This document shows positions 41,190 to 49,052 of a stretch of DNA of 64,000 bases, piece by piece (the stretch's first letter is position 1; every line of letters begins with the position of its first letter). The stretch lies in assembly GCA_039029135.1 (NCBI GenBank), contig JBCCGT010000006.1, positions 62,001-126,000 of the forward strand. Reading direction: 5' to 3'. The stretch is from JALZVT01 sp039029135. Its GTDB lineage: Bacteria; Pseudomonadota; Gammaproteobacteria; Pseudomonadales; Azotimanducaceae. The notes below the pieces were generated by a model. That model saw nothing but the letters and a program-made list of their open reading frames with translations, searched no databases and was not told the DNA's origin. The position numbers and the translations under genes were made by a program.

Positions 41190-41252
41190 GAGACCGGTAG
41201 CGACAGGCGAGGGCGTCTTCGCTAAACGAGCTCGTCGCCGCTGAGGTGGTCG

Positions 41253-43976
41253 CTAGTGCGCCTCGTCCCAGTTGGCGCCGACGCCGACGTCGACGACCAG
41301 GTCGACGTCGAGTGACGCCGCCGCTTCCATATGCTCGCGCGCGCCGTCGGTCAGCTCATCGATCGCGCCGTCTTCGACCTCGAAGACCAGCTCGTCGTGC
41401 ACCTGCATGATGACCCGCGCGGCGATACCCGACTGCGCCAGCCAGTCGTTCACGCTGATCATGGCGCGCTTGATGATGTCGGCCGCGGTGCCCTGCATGG
41501 GCGCGTTGATCGCCGTGCGCTCGGCCGCCTGGCGGCGCATGCCGTTGGCCGAGTTGATCTCCGGCAGGTACAGCCGGCGGCCGTAGACCGTTTCGACGTA
41601 GCCCTGCTCTTTGGCGAGCGCGCGCGTCTCGTCCATGTAGGCGCGCACGCCGGGATAGCGCTCGAAGTAGCGCTCGATGTACTCGGCCGCCACACCGCGC
41701 GTGATGCCGAGATTCTGCGCCAGCCCAAACGCCGACATGCCGTAGATCAGGCCAAAGTTGATCGCCTTGGCGCTGCGCCGCTCTTCATCGGAGACGGTGT
41801 CCAGAGTTGCACCGAACACCTCGGCCGCCGTCGCGCGGTGAATGTCGAGATTCTGTTCGAAGGCCGCGCGTAGATTCGCGTCACCGGACAGGTGGGCCAT
41901 GATGCGCAGCTCGATCTGCGAATAGTCCGCCGCGATCAGCACGCTGCCGGGCGGCGCGACGAACGCCTGTCGCACGCGCCGACCGGCCTCGGTGCGGATC
42001 GGAATGTTCTGCAGGTTGGGATCCGACGACGACAGGCGTCCGGTCGCCGCGACGGCCTGGTGATAGGACGTGTGGACGCGGCCAGAGCCCTGATTGATCT
42101 GCAGCGGCAGCTTGTCGGTGTAGGTGCCCTTGAGCTTGTTGAGCGAGCGATAGTCCATGATCAGGCGCGGAATCTCGTAGTCGTGCGCGAGCTCGGTCAG
42201 CACCGGCTCGGCCGTCGACGGCGCGCCCTTGGGCGTCTTCTTCAACACCGGCAGCTCGAGCTTCTCGTACAGAATCGCCTGCAGCTGCTTGGTGGAATCG
42301 AGATTGAATTCCTCGCCGGCGAGCGTCCAGGTCTCTTCCTCGAGCCGGCGCATGCTCTCCGCGTGATCCGCGCTCTGTTCCGCGAGCAGCCCCGCGTCCA
42401 GCAGCGTACCGGTGCGCTCGATGTGTGACAGCACGGGCACGAGCGGCATCTCGATGTTTTCGAACACGGATTTCAGCGTCGGCTCCGCCTCTAGTCGCGG
42501 CCAGATCGCCTCGTGCAGCTGCAGGGTGATGTCGGCATCCTCCGCCGCGTACTCGGCCGCCTGTTCGAGTGGAATCTGGTCGAAGGTGAGCTGCTTGGCG
42601 CCCTTGCCCGCGATGTCCTCGAAGTGAATCGTCTTGCGACCGAGAAACTTTTCCGCCAGCACGTCCATGTTGTGGCGACTGCCGACGCTGTTAAGGACGT
42701 AGCTTTCCAGCATGGTGTCGAAGGCCACGCCCTTCAGCTCGACGCCGTGACGCGCCAGCACGCTCATGTCGTACTTGAGATTTTGGCCGACCTTCTTCAC
42801 GTCAGCGGACTCGAGCACCGGGCGCAGCGCGTCGAGCAGTTCGGTGCGGGAAAGCTGTTCGGGCGCGCCCACGTAGCTGTGACCGCAGGGCACGTAGGCC
42901 GCCTCGCCCACCGCGACCGAGAACGACACGCCGACCAGCTCGGCCACCATGTAGTCGAGGCTGGTGGTCTCGGTATCGAACGCGATCAGATCGGCCTGCT
43001 GGAGTTTTTCTATCCACGCATCCAGCGACGCGCGATCCAGCACGCAGTCGTAGTCGGTCGCGACGGCCTCGGCCGCGGAAGCGCCTTCGACCTCGCCCAG
43101 ATCGTCGAGAAAAGTTCGAAACTCGTAGCGGGTAAACAGCTCGACGAGTCGCGGCTCGTCTACCGGGTTCATCTCGATGTCTGCAGCCGACACGTCGAGC
43201 TCGACGTCGCACTTGATGGTGGTGAGCGTGCGCGACAGCGGTAGCTGCTCGAGATGGTCGCGCAGACTCTCGCCGACCTTGCCCTTAATCGCGTCCGCGT
43301 TTTCGATTACCCCGTCGAGCGTGTCGTACAGCCCGAGCCATTTCGCGGCGGTCTTCGGACCCACCTTGGGCACCCCGGGAATGTTGTCGACGGTGTCGCC
43401 CATGAGCGCGAGGTAGTCGATGATCTGGTCCGGACGCACACCGAACTTTTCTTCGACCCCCGCCGGATCCATGGTCGTCTCGCTCATCGTGTTCACCAGC
43501 GTGACGTGGCTAGTAACGAGCTGGGCCATGTCCTTGTCAGAGGTCGACACCACCGTCGGCCGCTGCGCCTCGGTGGCCTGCGCCGCCAGCGTGCCGATGA
43601 CGTCGTCTGCCTCGACGCCGGGCACGACCAACAGCGGGAAGCCCATCGCGCGGATGCAGTCGTGCAGCGGCTCAATCTGCTGCCGCAGCCGATCGTCCAT
43701 CGGCGGGCGGTTAGCCTTGTACTCGGTATAGAGGTCGTCGCGGAAGGTCTTGCCCTTGGCATCGAACACCACCGCGATCGGGCTGCCCGGATAGTCCTTT
43801 TGCAGCTTGCGCAGCATCGACAGCACGCCACGCATCGCGCCGGTCGGAAAGTCGTCGACGGTGCTGAGGTCCGGCATGGCGTGAAACGCCCGAAATAGAT
43901 AGGAGGAGCCGTCGACCAGCAGCAGCGGTACGGCCGCTGTCGTTTTCGCTTTCGTGTTCGCTTTTGCCTTCGCCAT
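41253..43976 (-). CDS. polA: DNA polymerase I
   Basis: PolA fills gaps and removes RNA primers. The 907-residue enzyme has all three domains: 5'-3' exonuclease (about 15-280, with LLVDGSSYLFRAFHA and the metal Asp cluster), a 3'-5' exonuclease with intact IAFDTETTSLDYM near residue 335, so proofreading should be active, and the polymerase with ADYSQIELR near 690, motif B RRSAKAINFGLIYGMS near 740 and motif C MQVHDELVFEV near 865. The start at 43976 gives a short Lys/Ala-rich head; frames further up to 44387 run into the neighbouring gene and are rejected. Confidence 0.97.
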   Translation of the reverse strand: MAKAKANTKAKTTAAVPLLLVDGSSYLFRAFHAMPDLSTVDDFPTGAMRGVLSMLRKLQKDYPGSPIAVVFDAKGKTFRDDLYTEYKANRPPMDDRLRQQIEPLHDCIRAMGFPLLVVPGVEADDVIGTLAAQATEAQRPTVVSTSDKDMAQLVTSHVTLVNTMSETTMDPAGVEEKFGVRPDQIIDYLALMGDTVDNIPGVPKVGPKTAAKWLGLYDTLDGVIENADAIKGKVGESLRDHLEQLPLSRTLTTIKCDVELDVSAADIEMNPVDEPRLVELFTRYEFRTFLDDLGEVEGASAAEAVATDYDCVLDRASLDAWIEKLQQADLIAFDTETTSLDYMVAELVGVSFSVAVGEAAYVPCGHSYVGAPEQLSRTELLDALRPVLESADVKKVGQNLKYDMSVLARHGVELKGVAFDTMLESYVLNSVGSRHNMDVLAEKFLGRKTIHFEDIAGKGAKQLTFDQIPLEQAAEYAAEDADITLQLHEAIWPRLEAEPTLKSVFENIEMPLVPVLSHIERTGTLLDAGLLAEQSADHAESMRRLEEETWTLAGEEFNLDSTKQLQAILYEKLELPVLKKTPKGAPSTAEPVLTELAHDYEIPRLIMDYRSLNKLKGTYTDKLPLQINQGSGRVHTSYHQAVAATGRLSSSDPNLQNIPIRTEAGRRVRQAFVAPPGSVLIAADYSQIELRIMAHLSGDANLRAAFEQNLDIHRATAAEVFGATLDTVSDEERRSAKAINFGLIYGMSAFGLAQNLGITRGVAAEYIERYFERYPGVRAYMDETRALAKEQGYVETVYGRRLYLPEINSANGMRRQAAERTAINAPMQGTAADIIKRAMISVNDWLAQSGIAARVIMQVHDELVFEVEDGAIDELTDGAREHMEAAASLDVDLVVDVGVGANWDEAH

Positions 43977-44184
43977 TCGCCCAATCGCACTCGCCCGGAG
44001 AGTAGCGACACTATCACGGGATCTGGCCCCGAATCTGGCGGTGCGGTCAGCCCTGCCCGCACCGCGCCGGAACCGCGCGGCGCGCGCATCTGACCGGACA
44101 TCTGACCGGACACCCACCTGCAGCCACGGGCCCGATTCGCTAGTCTCGATCCATCGACCATGACTTGCAGGGGGCATCGAGGCC

Positions 44185-44553
44185 ATGACACCACTGGAAA
44201 TCGGAACGCGGCTGATCGAACTCACCGTCGCGGACCGCGAGGCCGAGGCGCTCGACGAGCTGTACGCCGAGGGCGTCGTCAGCATCGAGGGGGACATGGA
44301 TCCCGAGTCGGGGCGCTGGGACGGCATCGCGGCGGTGCGGGAGAAACACGCCTGGTGGGCCGGTGCCGCGATGATGCACCAGGTCACCGCCGAGGGGCCC
44401 TTCGCGGGCGCTCACTCGGATCAGTTCGTCGTGCGTTTTACGATGGACGTGACGCTGCAAGACCAGCCGCGGGCGACCTCGACCGAGGTCGGCGTCTATA
44501 CGGTCGCCGACGGCAAAATCGTCCGCGAGCTGTATTTGCCACTTCCATCGTGA
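44185..44553 (+). CDS. NTF2-like (SnoaL-type) protein
   Basis: The 122-residue protein fits the NTF2-like cone fold: an N-terminal helix LIELTVADREAEALDELYAE, DGIAAVREKHAWW near residue 50 and a beta-rich second half ending VADGKIVRELYLPLPS. SnoaL-type proteins are small cyclases, isomerases or binding proteins; the catalytic residues cannot be recognised here. The ATG at 44185 lacks a strong SD but follows GGGGGCATCGAGGCC. It is divergent from polA and lies at the edge of the accessory block between polA and thrB. Confidence 0.72.
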   Translation: MTPLEIGTRLIELTVADREAEALDELYAEGVVSIEGDMDPESGRWDGIAAVREKHAWWAGAAMMHQVTAEGPFAGAHSDQFVVRFTMDVTLQDQPRATSTEVGVYTVADGKIVRELYLPLPS

Positions 44554-44595
44554 GTCGCGGCGAACGGCCGGTAATACCGCAACCGTACGGACCCG

Positions 44596-45582
44596 TCAGC
44601 CATTCGAGCTTCGCGGCGGCTGTCCGAACCAGCGCCGATAGGCGCGCCTGAAGCTGGCGGCATCCGCGAAGCCCAGCGACAAGGCCGTCGCTTCCACCGA
44701 CATGGTCTTCAGGTGCGCGAGCGCAAGCTGCTGCAGCACCTGGTCACGCAGTCCCTGATAGGACTGGCCGGATTCGGCCAGGCGCCGAATCGCGGTACGC
44801 GGGCTGCAGCCCAGCGTCGGCGCGATCTCGGCGAGGGTCCAGAGCTTGCCAGGGTTGTTCCACAGAAAGGCCTCGATGGCATCGGCAAGCTGCAAGCCGC
44901 CGGGCGCGGCAGCGCGCTGCGCCAGGCAGCGGGCAATGCTCTGCGCATGCAGCGCCGCGTCGGCCTCCGGCGAGGGCAACGTGAGCAGCGCGCGATCGAA
45001 GCTAAGCGTCGTCTCCGCCGTCGCGAAGCGCACGCGGGCGCCCAGCGCCTGCGCATAGGCCGGCGCGTACGCCGGCGCCGGGTAGGCAATCTGCACGTCG
45101 ATCTGCTGCTGCTCGACGCTGTAAAAGCCGATGCACTGACACAGCGTCATCAGCACGGCCTCGGTGAAAAACGGCGTCAGCTCTTCCGGGAGATTCGTCA
45201 GCGTCAGCACCATCTCCGTACGGCGCTCCGTTGACCGGAGTTCGAGCCCGGCAAAACTGGCCCGATCGGCAACGAAGCGCGTGAAGGTAGAGAGCGCTGC
45301 GTCGAGGGTCGCAGCAGACTGCATGGCCGTGCCCAGCGCGCCGTGGGACGCGAGATGTAGCTGGGTACCGGCCCGCAGGCCCAGACCGGGCCGCGTCGCC
45401 GCGAGCGCGTTGCGGCACAGCAGCAGCTCGGCATCGAGCGGCATCGAGGTCCCGGCGGCAAGCAGCGCAGACTCGGTGTACCCCGTCCCGTTTAGCACCG
45501 CCTCGGCGCTGACGCCTTCGGCGCGCACGTAGCGGTACAGCACCCGCACATAACCCATGGCAAAGACATCCGGCATCGCCAC
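44596..45582 (-). CDS. AraC-family transcriptional regulator
   Basis: The 328-residue protein has the GadX/OruR-like architecture: an N-terminal ligand domain of the arabinose_bd type (about 15-200, with NGTGYTESALLAAG) and a C-terminal AraC double helix-turn-helix (about 235-325, with WTLAEIAPTLGCSPRTAIRR and ATALSLGFADAASFRRAYRR). It is divergent from the isomerase-like/PF10118 operon, with 125 bp between, so it is the likely regulator of these genes. The ligand is unknown; hydrophobic acids or alcohols are common for this subfamily. A start at the third residue (ATG 45576) is equally possible. Confidence 0.9.
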   Translation of the reverse strand: MAMPDVFAMGYVRVLYRYVRAEGVSAEAVLNGTGYTESALLAAGTSMPLDAELLLCRNALAATRPGLGLRAGTQLHLASHGALGTAMQSAATLDAALSTFTRFVADRASFAGLELRSTERRTEMVLTLTNLPEELTPFFTEAVLMTLCQCIGFYSVEQQQIDVQIAYPAPAYAPAYAQALGARVRFATAETTLSFDRALLTLPSPEADAALHAQSIARCLAQRAAAPGGLQLADAIEAFLWNNPGKLWTLAEIAPTLGCSPRTAIRRLAESGQSYQGLRDQVLQQLALAHLKTMSVEATALSLGFADAASFRRAYRRWFGQPPRSSNG

Positions 45583-45707
45583 ATCCTAGTGGCCCGACGC
45601 GATTGTCACCAGATGTCCCCCCGTAGGCAGCAGGGGTCCTCGCCGCCGCCGCCTCGCGCGCGAACAATCGGCGTTCGTCATCGCTAACGCCGACTGGGGA
45701 GCCGAAC

Positions 45708-46193
45708 GTGACCGCGAGACACAAGAGCCTGCTGATTCTGAACGGCATCGGCCTGCTGATCAGCGCAGCGCTGTCCGGCTGGCTGCATTTCTTCCAACTG
45801 CTCGGCGAGATCGATCTGTGGCCCGTCGTCCATCACGTGGAGGCGCAGGTACCCGGCGAGCCACGGGCCTGGATCATGGCGCACCTAGAGGGCATCACGA
45901 ACGGCCTGCTGTTGATCGCGATCGCCCTGATCGCGGGCTACCTCAGCCTGTCCGAGCGCCAGTTTCGCTGGCTGGTGTACTCGGCCGTGACCTTCGGCTG
46001 GCTGTTCACGCTGCCCGCCATCGCCAACGCGTGGTTCGGCACCCGCGGGCTTGCGTTCGGCGGCGGTCCGTTCGGCGCCAGCCTCGCCAACGACGTGATC
46101 TATCTGTGCGGCTGGCCGGCGATGATCGGCGTCCACATCGCGTTCGTGCTGTTACTGATCGGCGCCTGGAAACACTATCGAGGGATAAGCTGA
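45708..46193 (+). CDS. styrene-oxide-isomerase-like membrane protein
   Basis: The 161-residue protein has four hydrophobic segments (about 8-28, 60-80, 88-110 and 128-152). It shares the pattern I recall for StyC: W-x-x-AH-x-x-x-x-x-NG (WIMAHLEGITNG near residue 57), GW near 95 and RGLAFGGGPFG near 112. In StyC the His in this AH-x5-NG motif binds heme and drives epoxide-to-aldehyde isomerisation, so this protein could act on an epoxide; overall identity is low, hence caution. The start is GTG with TGGGGA eight bases upstream. Its TGA overlaps the next ATG (TGATG), so the two genes are coupled. Confidence 0.62.
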   Translation: MTARHKSLLILNGIGLLISAALSGWLHFFQLLGEIDLWPVVHHVEAQVPGEPRAWIMAHLEGITNGLLLIAIALIAGYLSLSERQFRWLVYSAVTFGWLFTLPAIANAWFGTRGLAFGGGPFGASLANDVIYLCGWPAMIGVHIAFVLLLIGAWKHYRGIS

Positions 46194-47071
46194 TGCATCA
46201 CCACATCGAGATCCGCCGACCGGGATTCGACTTCGAGGGCGCGCGCCCGCTGTGGAAGCCGGACGCCCCAGAGTGGAGCCACATGGTCAACGGCGCCTCG
46301 CTCGTCATGCCCTATCTGGAACCCTTTCTGGTCAGAAACGTTCGCGACGCGCTGCCGCACATCGACGACGCCGATCTGCGCGCAGACGCGCGGGGCTTCA
46401 TCGGTCAGGAGGCGCAGCACTATCGCAACCACCAGCGTTACAACGAGATGCTGCGATGCGCAGGCTATGCGGAGCTCGCAGCAGTCGAGGCGCGCCACAG
46501 CGACTCGTACGCGAGACTAGCGACGCGCTCTCTGGCGTGGCGGCTGGCGTACACCGCCGGCTTCGAGACCATGACGATGGGGATCACGGAGTGGCTGATC
46601 AACGAACGCGCCGCGCTGTTCGACGGGGCCGATCCGCTGGTGGCGTCCTTCGTCCTGTGGCACATGGTGGAAGAGACCGAGCACAAGTCCGTCGCGCTGG
46701 ACGTGTACCGCGCCGTGCACGGCGGCTACTGGCTGCGCGTCTTTGGGCTCTTGTACGGGTCCCTGCACGTCGCCCTGCTGAGTCGGCGCGGCTACGTGAC
46801 CATGCTGAAGAAAGACGGACGCTGGCGCAGCCTGCGCTCGCGCCTGCGACTGTGGCGCACCGCGGGCCGCTTCTTTTTCAGAGCGGGCTACGCGATGGTT
46901 CGTGCCCTCGCGCCGAACCACCATCCGGACGACACGCCGGATCCGGAGTGGATCCTGCGCTGGCAGGCGACCTACGGCGGCGCCGACAAAGACGGCCAGC
47001 CGCCGCTGCTGAGTTTCGGCGGCGGGGGCATAGAGCCGCGCGACGGGCGCGCGATCACGGCGACACCGTAA
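46193..47071 (+). CDS. PF10118 predicted metal-dependent hydrolase
   Basis: The 292-residue protein fits the COG3687/PF10118 family. It has Glu and His residues in an arrangement like a ferritin-type di-iron site: RGFIGQEAQHYRNHQRYNEML near residue 65 and WHMVEETEHKSVALDVY near 155, shown here in short form (FIGQEAQHYRNH; MVEETEHKSVA). The family is uncharacterised, and some members sit with lipid or aromatic genes. It is coupled to the isomerase-like gene by TGATG and transcribed away from the AraC regulator. Its 3' end overlaps by 17 bases the convergent amidohydrolase remnant. Confidence 0.78.
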   Translation: MHHHIEIRRPGFDFEGARPLWKPDAPEWSHMVNGASLVMPYLEPFLVRNVRDALPHIDDADLRADARGFIGQEAQHYRNHQRYNEMLRCAGYAELAAVEARHSDSYARLATRSLAWRLAYTAGFETMTMGITEWLINERAALFDGADPLVASFVLWHMVEETEHKSVALDVYRAVHGGYWLRVFGLLYGSLHVALLSRRGYVTMLKKDGRWRSLRSRLRLWRTAGRFFFRAGYAMVRALAPNHHPDDTPDPEWILRWQATYGGADKDGQPPLLSFGGGGIEPRDGRAITATP

Positions 47072-47483
47072 ACACCTCCGCGCCGCCGACGAACGTGCGC
47101 AGCACGGTGACGTCCTTGATCCGATCGGGATCAAGCGTCAGCAGGTTTTCCGCCAGCACGACGAAATCGGCGAGCTTGCCCACCGTGAGGCTACCCTTGA
47201 TGTGATCTTCGAAGGCCGCATCGGCGGTGTTCAGCGTATAGGCCTGGATCGCCTCTTCGATCGATAGTCGCTCGCGCGGGAACCAGCCGCTGCGCGGCGT
47301 GCCGGTCAGCGCGCCAGCGCGCGTGAGGGCCGGATCGACCGTCCAGATGGTTGCGCTGTGCGAGACCAGTTCGGCGGGCGCCTCTGACGTGGTCGCGCTA
47401 GCCCCGGACGGCTAGGCGAGAACCGGCACTGGCAGCAGCAGTCCAATGATCAACAGCGCCGCACGCCAGGAGTTGATCCACAT
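47055..47483 (-). pseudogene. remnant of an exported amidohydrolase with a large internal deletion
   Basis: Read on the minus strand, the same frame holds three pieces. First is a signal peptide MWINSWRAALLIIGLLLPVPVLA-like (short form: RAALLIIGLLLPVPVLA), then an in-frame TAG at 47412-47414. The start of an amidohydrolase_3 (YtcJ-like) protein follows (ELVSHSATIWTVDPALTRAG). About ten residues later it jumps to the family's C-terminus (GWFPRERLSIEEAIQAYTLN, then GKLADFVVLAENLLTLDPD) and ends at a TGA at 47055. The several hundred residues of the catalytic barrel are missing. The gene is therefore dead, and its decay marks the edge of the accessory block next to thrB. Confidence 0.75.
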
Positions 47484-47625
47484 GATTGATCTTACGTCCT
47501 CTCGCCTGTTCTGGCGGCCGTCCTCGCGCCTATCCTCGCGCCCGTCGCCTCGCCGCTCGTCTGCGCCGTTGGCGTGCCGGCTGCACCGTGGGCGCGCATT
47601 GTCTGCGACCGGCATTTGCTTCAGC

Positions 47626-47976
47626 ATGCGCCGCATGAGCCCTGCAGCCCCCAGCAACCGCAGCCGCCGAGCGCTATCCGCAATCCTGCGCCTACGCGTC
47701 TGGTCGGTCGTCGTCGCACTCGGGTTAATCGCGGCGAGCGGACTGACCCACGCCGAGGACGTGCTGCGTTCCCTGGAAGGGCCGGACGTTACGATCATCG
47801 CCGGCGAGGATCGCACCGTTTACGAGTACCGACAAAACGGCAATCTGCGCATGGTCAAGATCGTACCCACGATCGGTCGGCCCTACTACCTGGTGCCGGC
47901 AGACGACACCCGCGGCTTCGGCGACCTGGAACAGGCGCGCATGCTCATTCCCAAGTGGGTCATCGTCGAGTTCTAG
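47626..47976 (+). CDS. DUF2782 exported protein
   Basis: The product is about 116 residues with a signal peptide (hydrophobic about 20-36, ending SGLTHA), then a DUF2782 domain: VTIIAGEDRTVYEYRQNG near 53 and the conserved PTIGRPYYLVPAD near 78. It ends MLIPKWVIVEF. The function is unknown. The gene sits directly before thrB and in other gammaproteobacteria directly after polA. Starts at 47626 and 47635 are both ATG and give a proper signal peptide; an upstream start at 47446 would add a 60-residue arginine-rich segment that overlaps the pseudogene. Confidence 0.78.
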   Translation: MRRMSPAAPSNRSRRALSAILRLRVWSVVVALGLIAASGLTHAEDVLRSLEGPDVTIIAGEDRTVYEYRQNGNLRMVKIVPTIGRPYYLVPADDTRGFGDLEQARMLIPKWVIVEF

Positions 47977-48951
47977 ATGAACATCGCGACCCGCATCACC
48001 GAGCAGGAACTGAGTCCGTGGCTGGAACAGTTCGACGTGGGGCGGCTCACGGATCTCCGTCAGATCAGCACGGGGATTGAGAACAGCAACTACTACGTCG
48101 ACACTGACAACCCGCAGGGCACGCGCCACTTCGTGCTGACGGTGCTGGAACAGCAGTATGCGTCGCGTGATCTGCTGGTGCCGCTGACCCACAGACTGCA
48201 CGCGGCGGGACTGCCGGTGCCAGCGATCCTGCGCACGCGCCGCGGTGACAGCATCACCCGCCTGCTCGGCAAGCAGGCGCTGCTGTCTGCCTGCCTACCC
48301 GGCGAGCACCCGCTGAATCCGACGCGCAGCCAGTGCGCCGCGGTCGGCCGATTCCTCGCCCGCTTCCACCGCGCCGCAGAGGGCGCGAGAGAGCAGGCGC
48401 AGCTCTTCGCTCGCGATCTCAACTGGCTGCGGCGGAACGCCACACAGGTGCGCAGCTTCCTGCCACAGAGCGAACAGAAACTCCTGGACGACAGCGTCAA
48501 GCTGCTCGAATCGCTGCTGGATCGCCGCGACCTGACCCGACTGCCCATCGGCATCGTGCACGGCGATCTATTCCGCGACAACGTGCTGTTCAACAGCCAC
48601 GGCCTGTCGGGCGTGCTCGACTTTCACCACGCTGGCGAGCACTACCTGCTCTACGACGTCGCCGTCGCAATGAATGAGTGGTGCGCCGAAGGCGGCGGCC
48701 GGCTTGACGCCGAACATGCCTACGCGCTGCTGCGCGGTTACTGCAGCGAGCGCGCGCTGCGCGATGAGGAGCTGTGGTTTCTGCCGATCTTTCTCGTGTA
48801 TGCAGCGCTCGCCTTCTGGCTGTCGCGGCTCGCAGTGCGCTATCCGCCACAGGAGACGCCGCCGCCACGGCAGAAAAACCCAGACGAGTTTCGCGATATT
48901 CTGCGCGAACGGGTGCGGCGCTTCTTCTACGTTGATAGGCGCCGCCTCTGA
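47977..48951 (+). CDS. thrB: homoserine kinase, APH-type ThrB
   Basis: ThrB phosphorylates homoserine for ThrC. The 324-residue protein is of the aminoglycoside-phosphotransferase-like type (ThrB2) rather than the GHMP type: GIENSNYYVDT near residue 32, the catalytic loop GIVHGDLFRDNVLF near 190 and LDFHHAGEHYLLYDVA near 213. The ATG directly follows the stop of DUF2782, so the two are one unit. The partner thrC is at 6022 and hom is not in the window. The C-terminal tail is arginine-rich. Confidence 0.92.
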   Translation: MNIATRITEQELSPWLEQFDVGRLTDLRQISTGIENSNYYVDTDNPQGTRHFVLTVLEQQYASRDLLVPLTHRLHAAGLPVPAILRTRRGDSITRLLGKQALLSACLPGEHPLNPTRSQCAAVGRFLARFHRAAEGAREQAQLFARDLNWLRRNATQVRSFLPQSEQKLLDDSVKLLESLLDRRDLTRLPIGIVHGDLFRDNVLFNSHGLSGVLDFHHAGEHYLLYDVAVAMNEWCAEGGGRLDAEHAYALLRGYCSERALRDEELWFLPIFLVYAALAFWLSRLAVRYPPQETPPPRQKNPDEFRDILRERVRRFFYVDRRRL

Positions 48952-49052
48952 TTGGGCGGCGCTGATTGACGCTGCGCTGATCGCAGCCCCGGCACTGCAG
49001 GAGCGGCGTTCCGCAGGGCGCTTCGGGACGTGGGAGAGAATCTGAAGGGGGA

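Noticed and set aside
40000..44200. A Spot 42-like sRNA next to polA
   Set aside because: Enterobacteria and vibrios carry one near polA, but no conserved hairpin-plus-T-tract structure was found on either side of polA.
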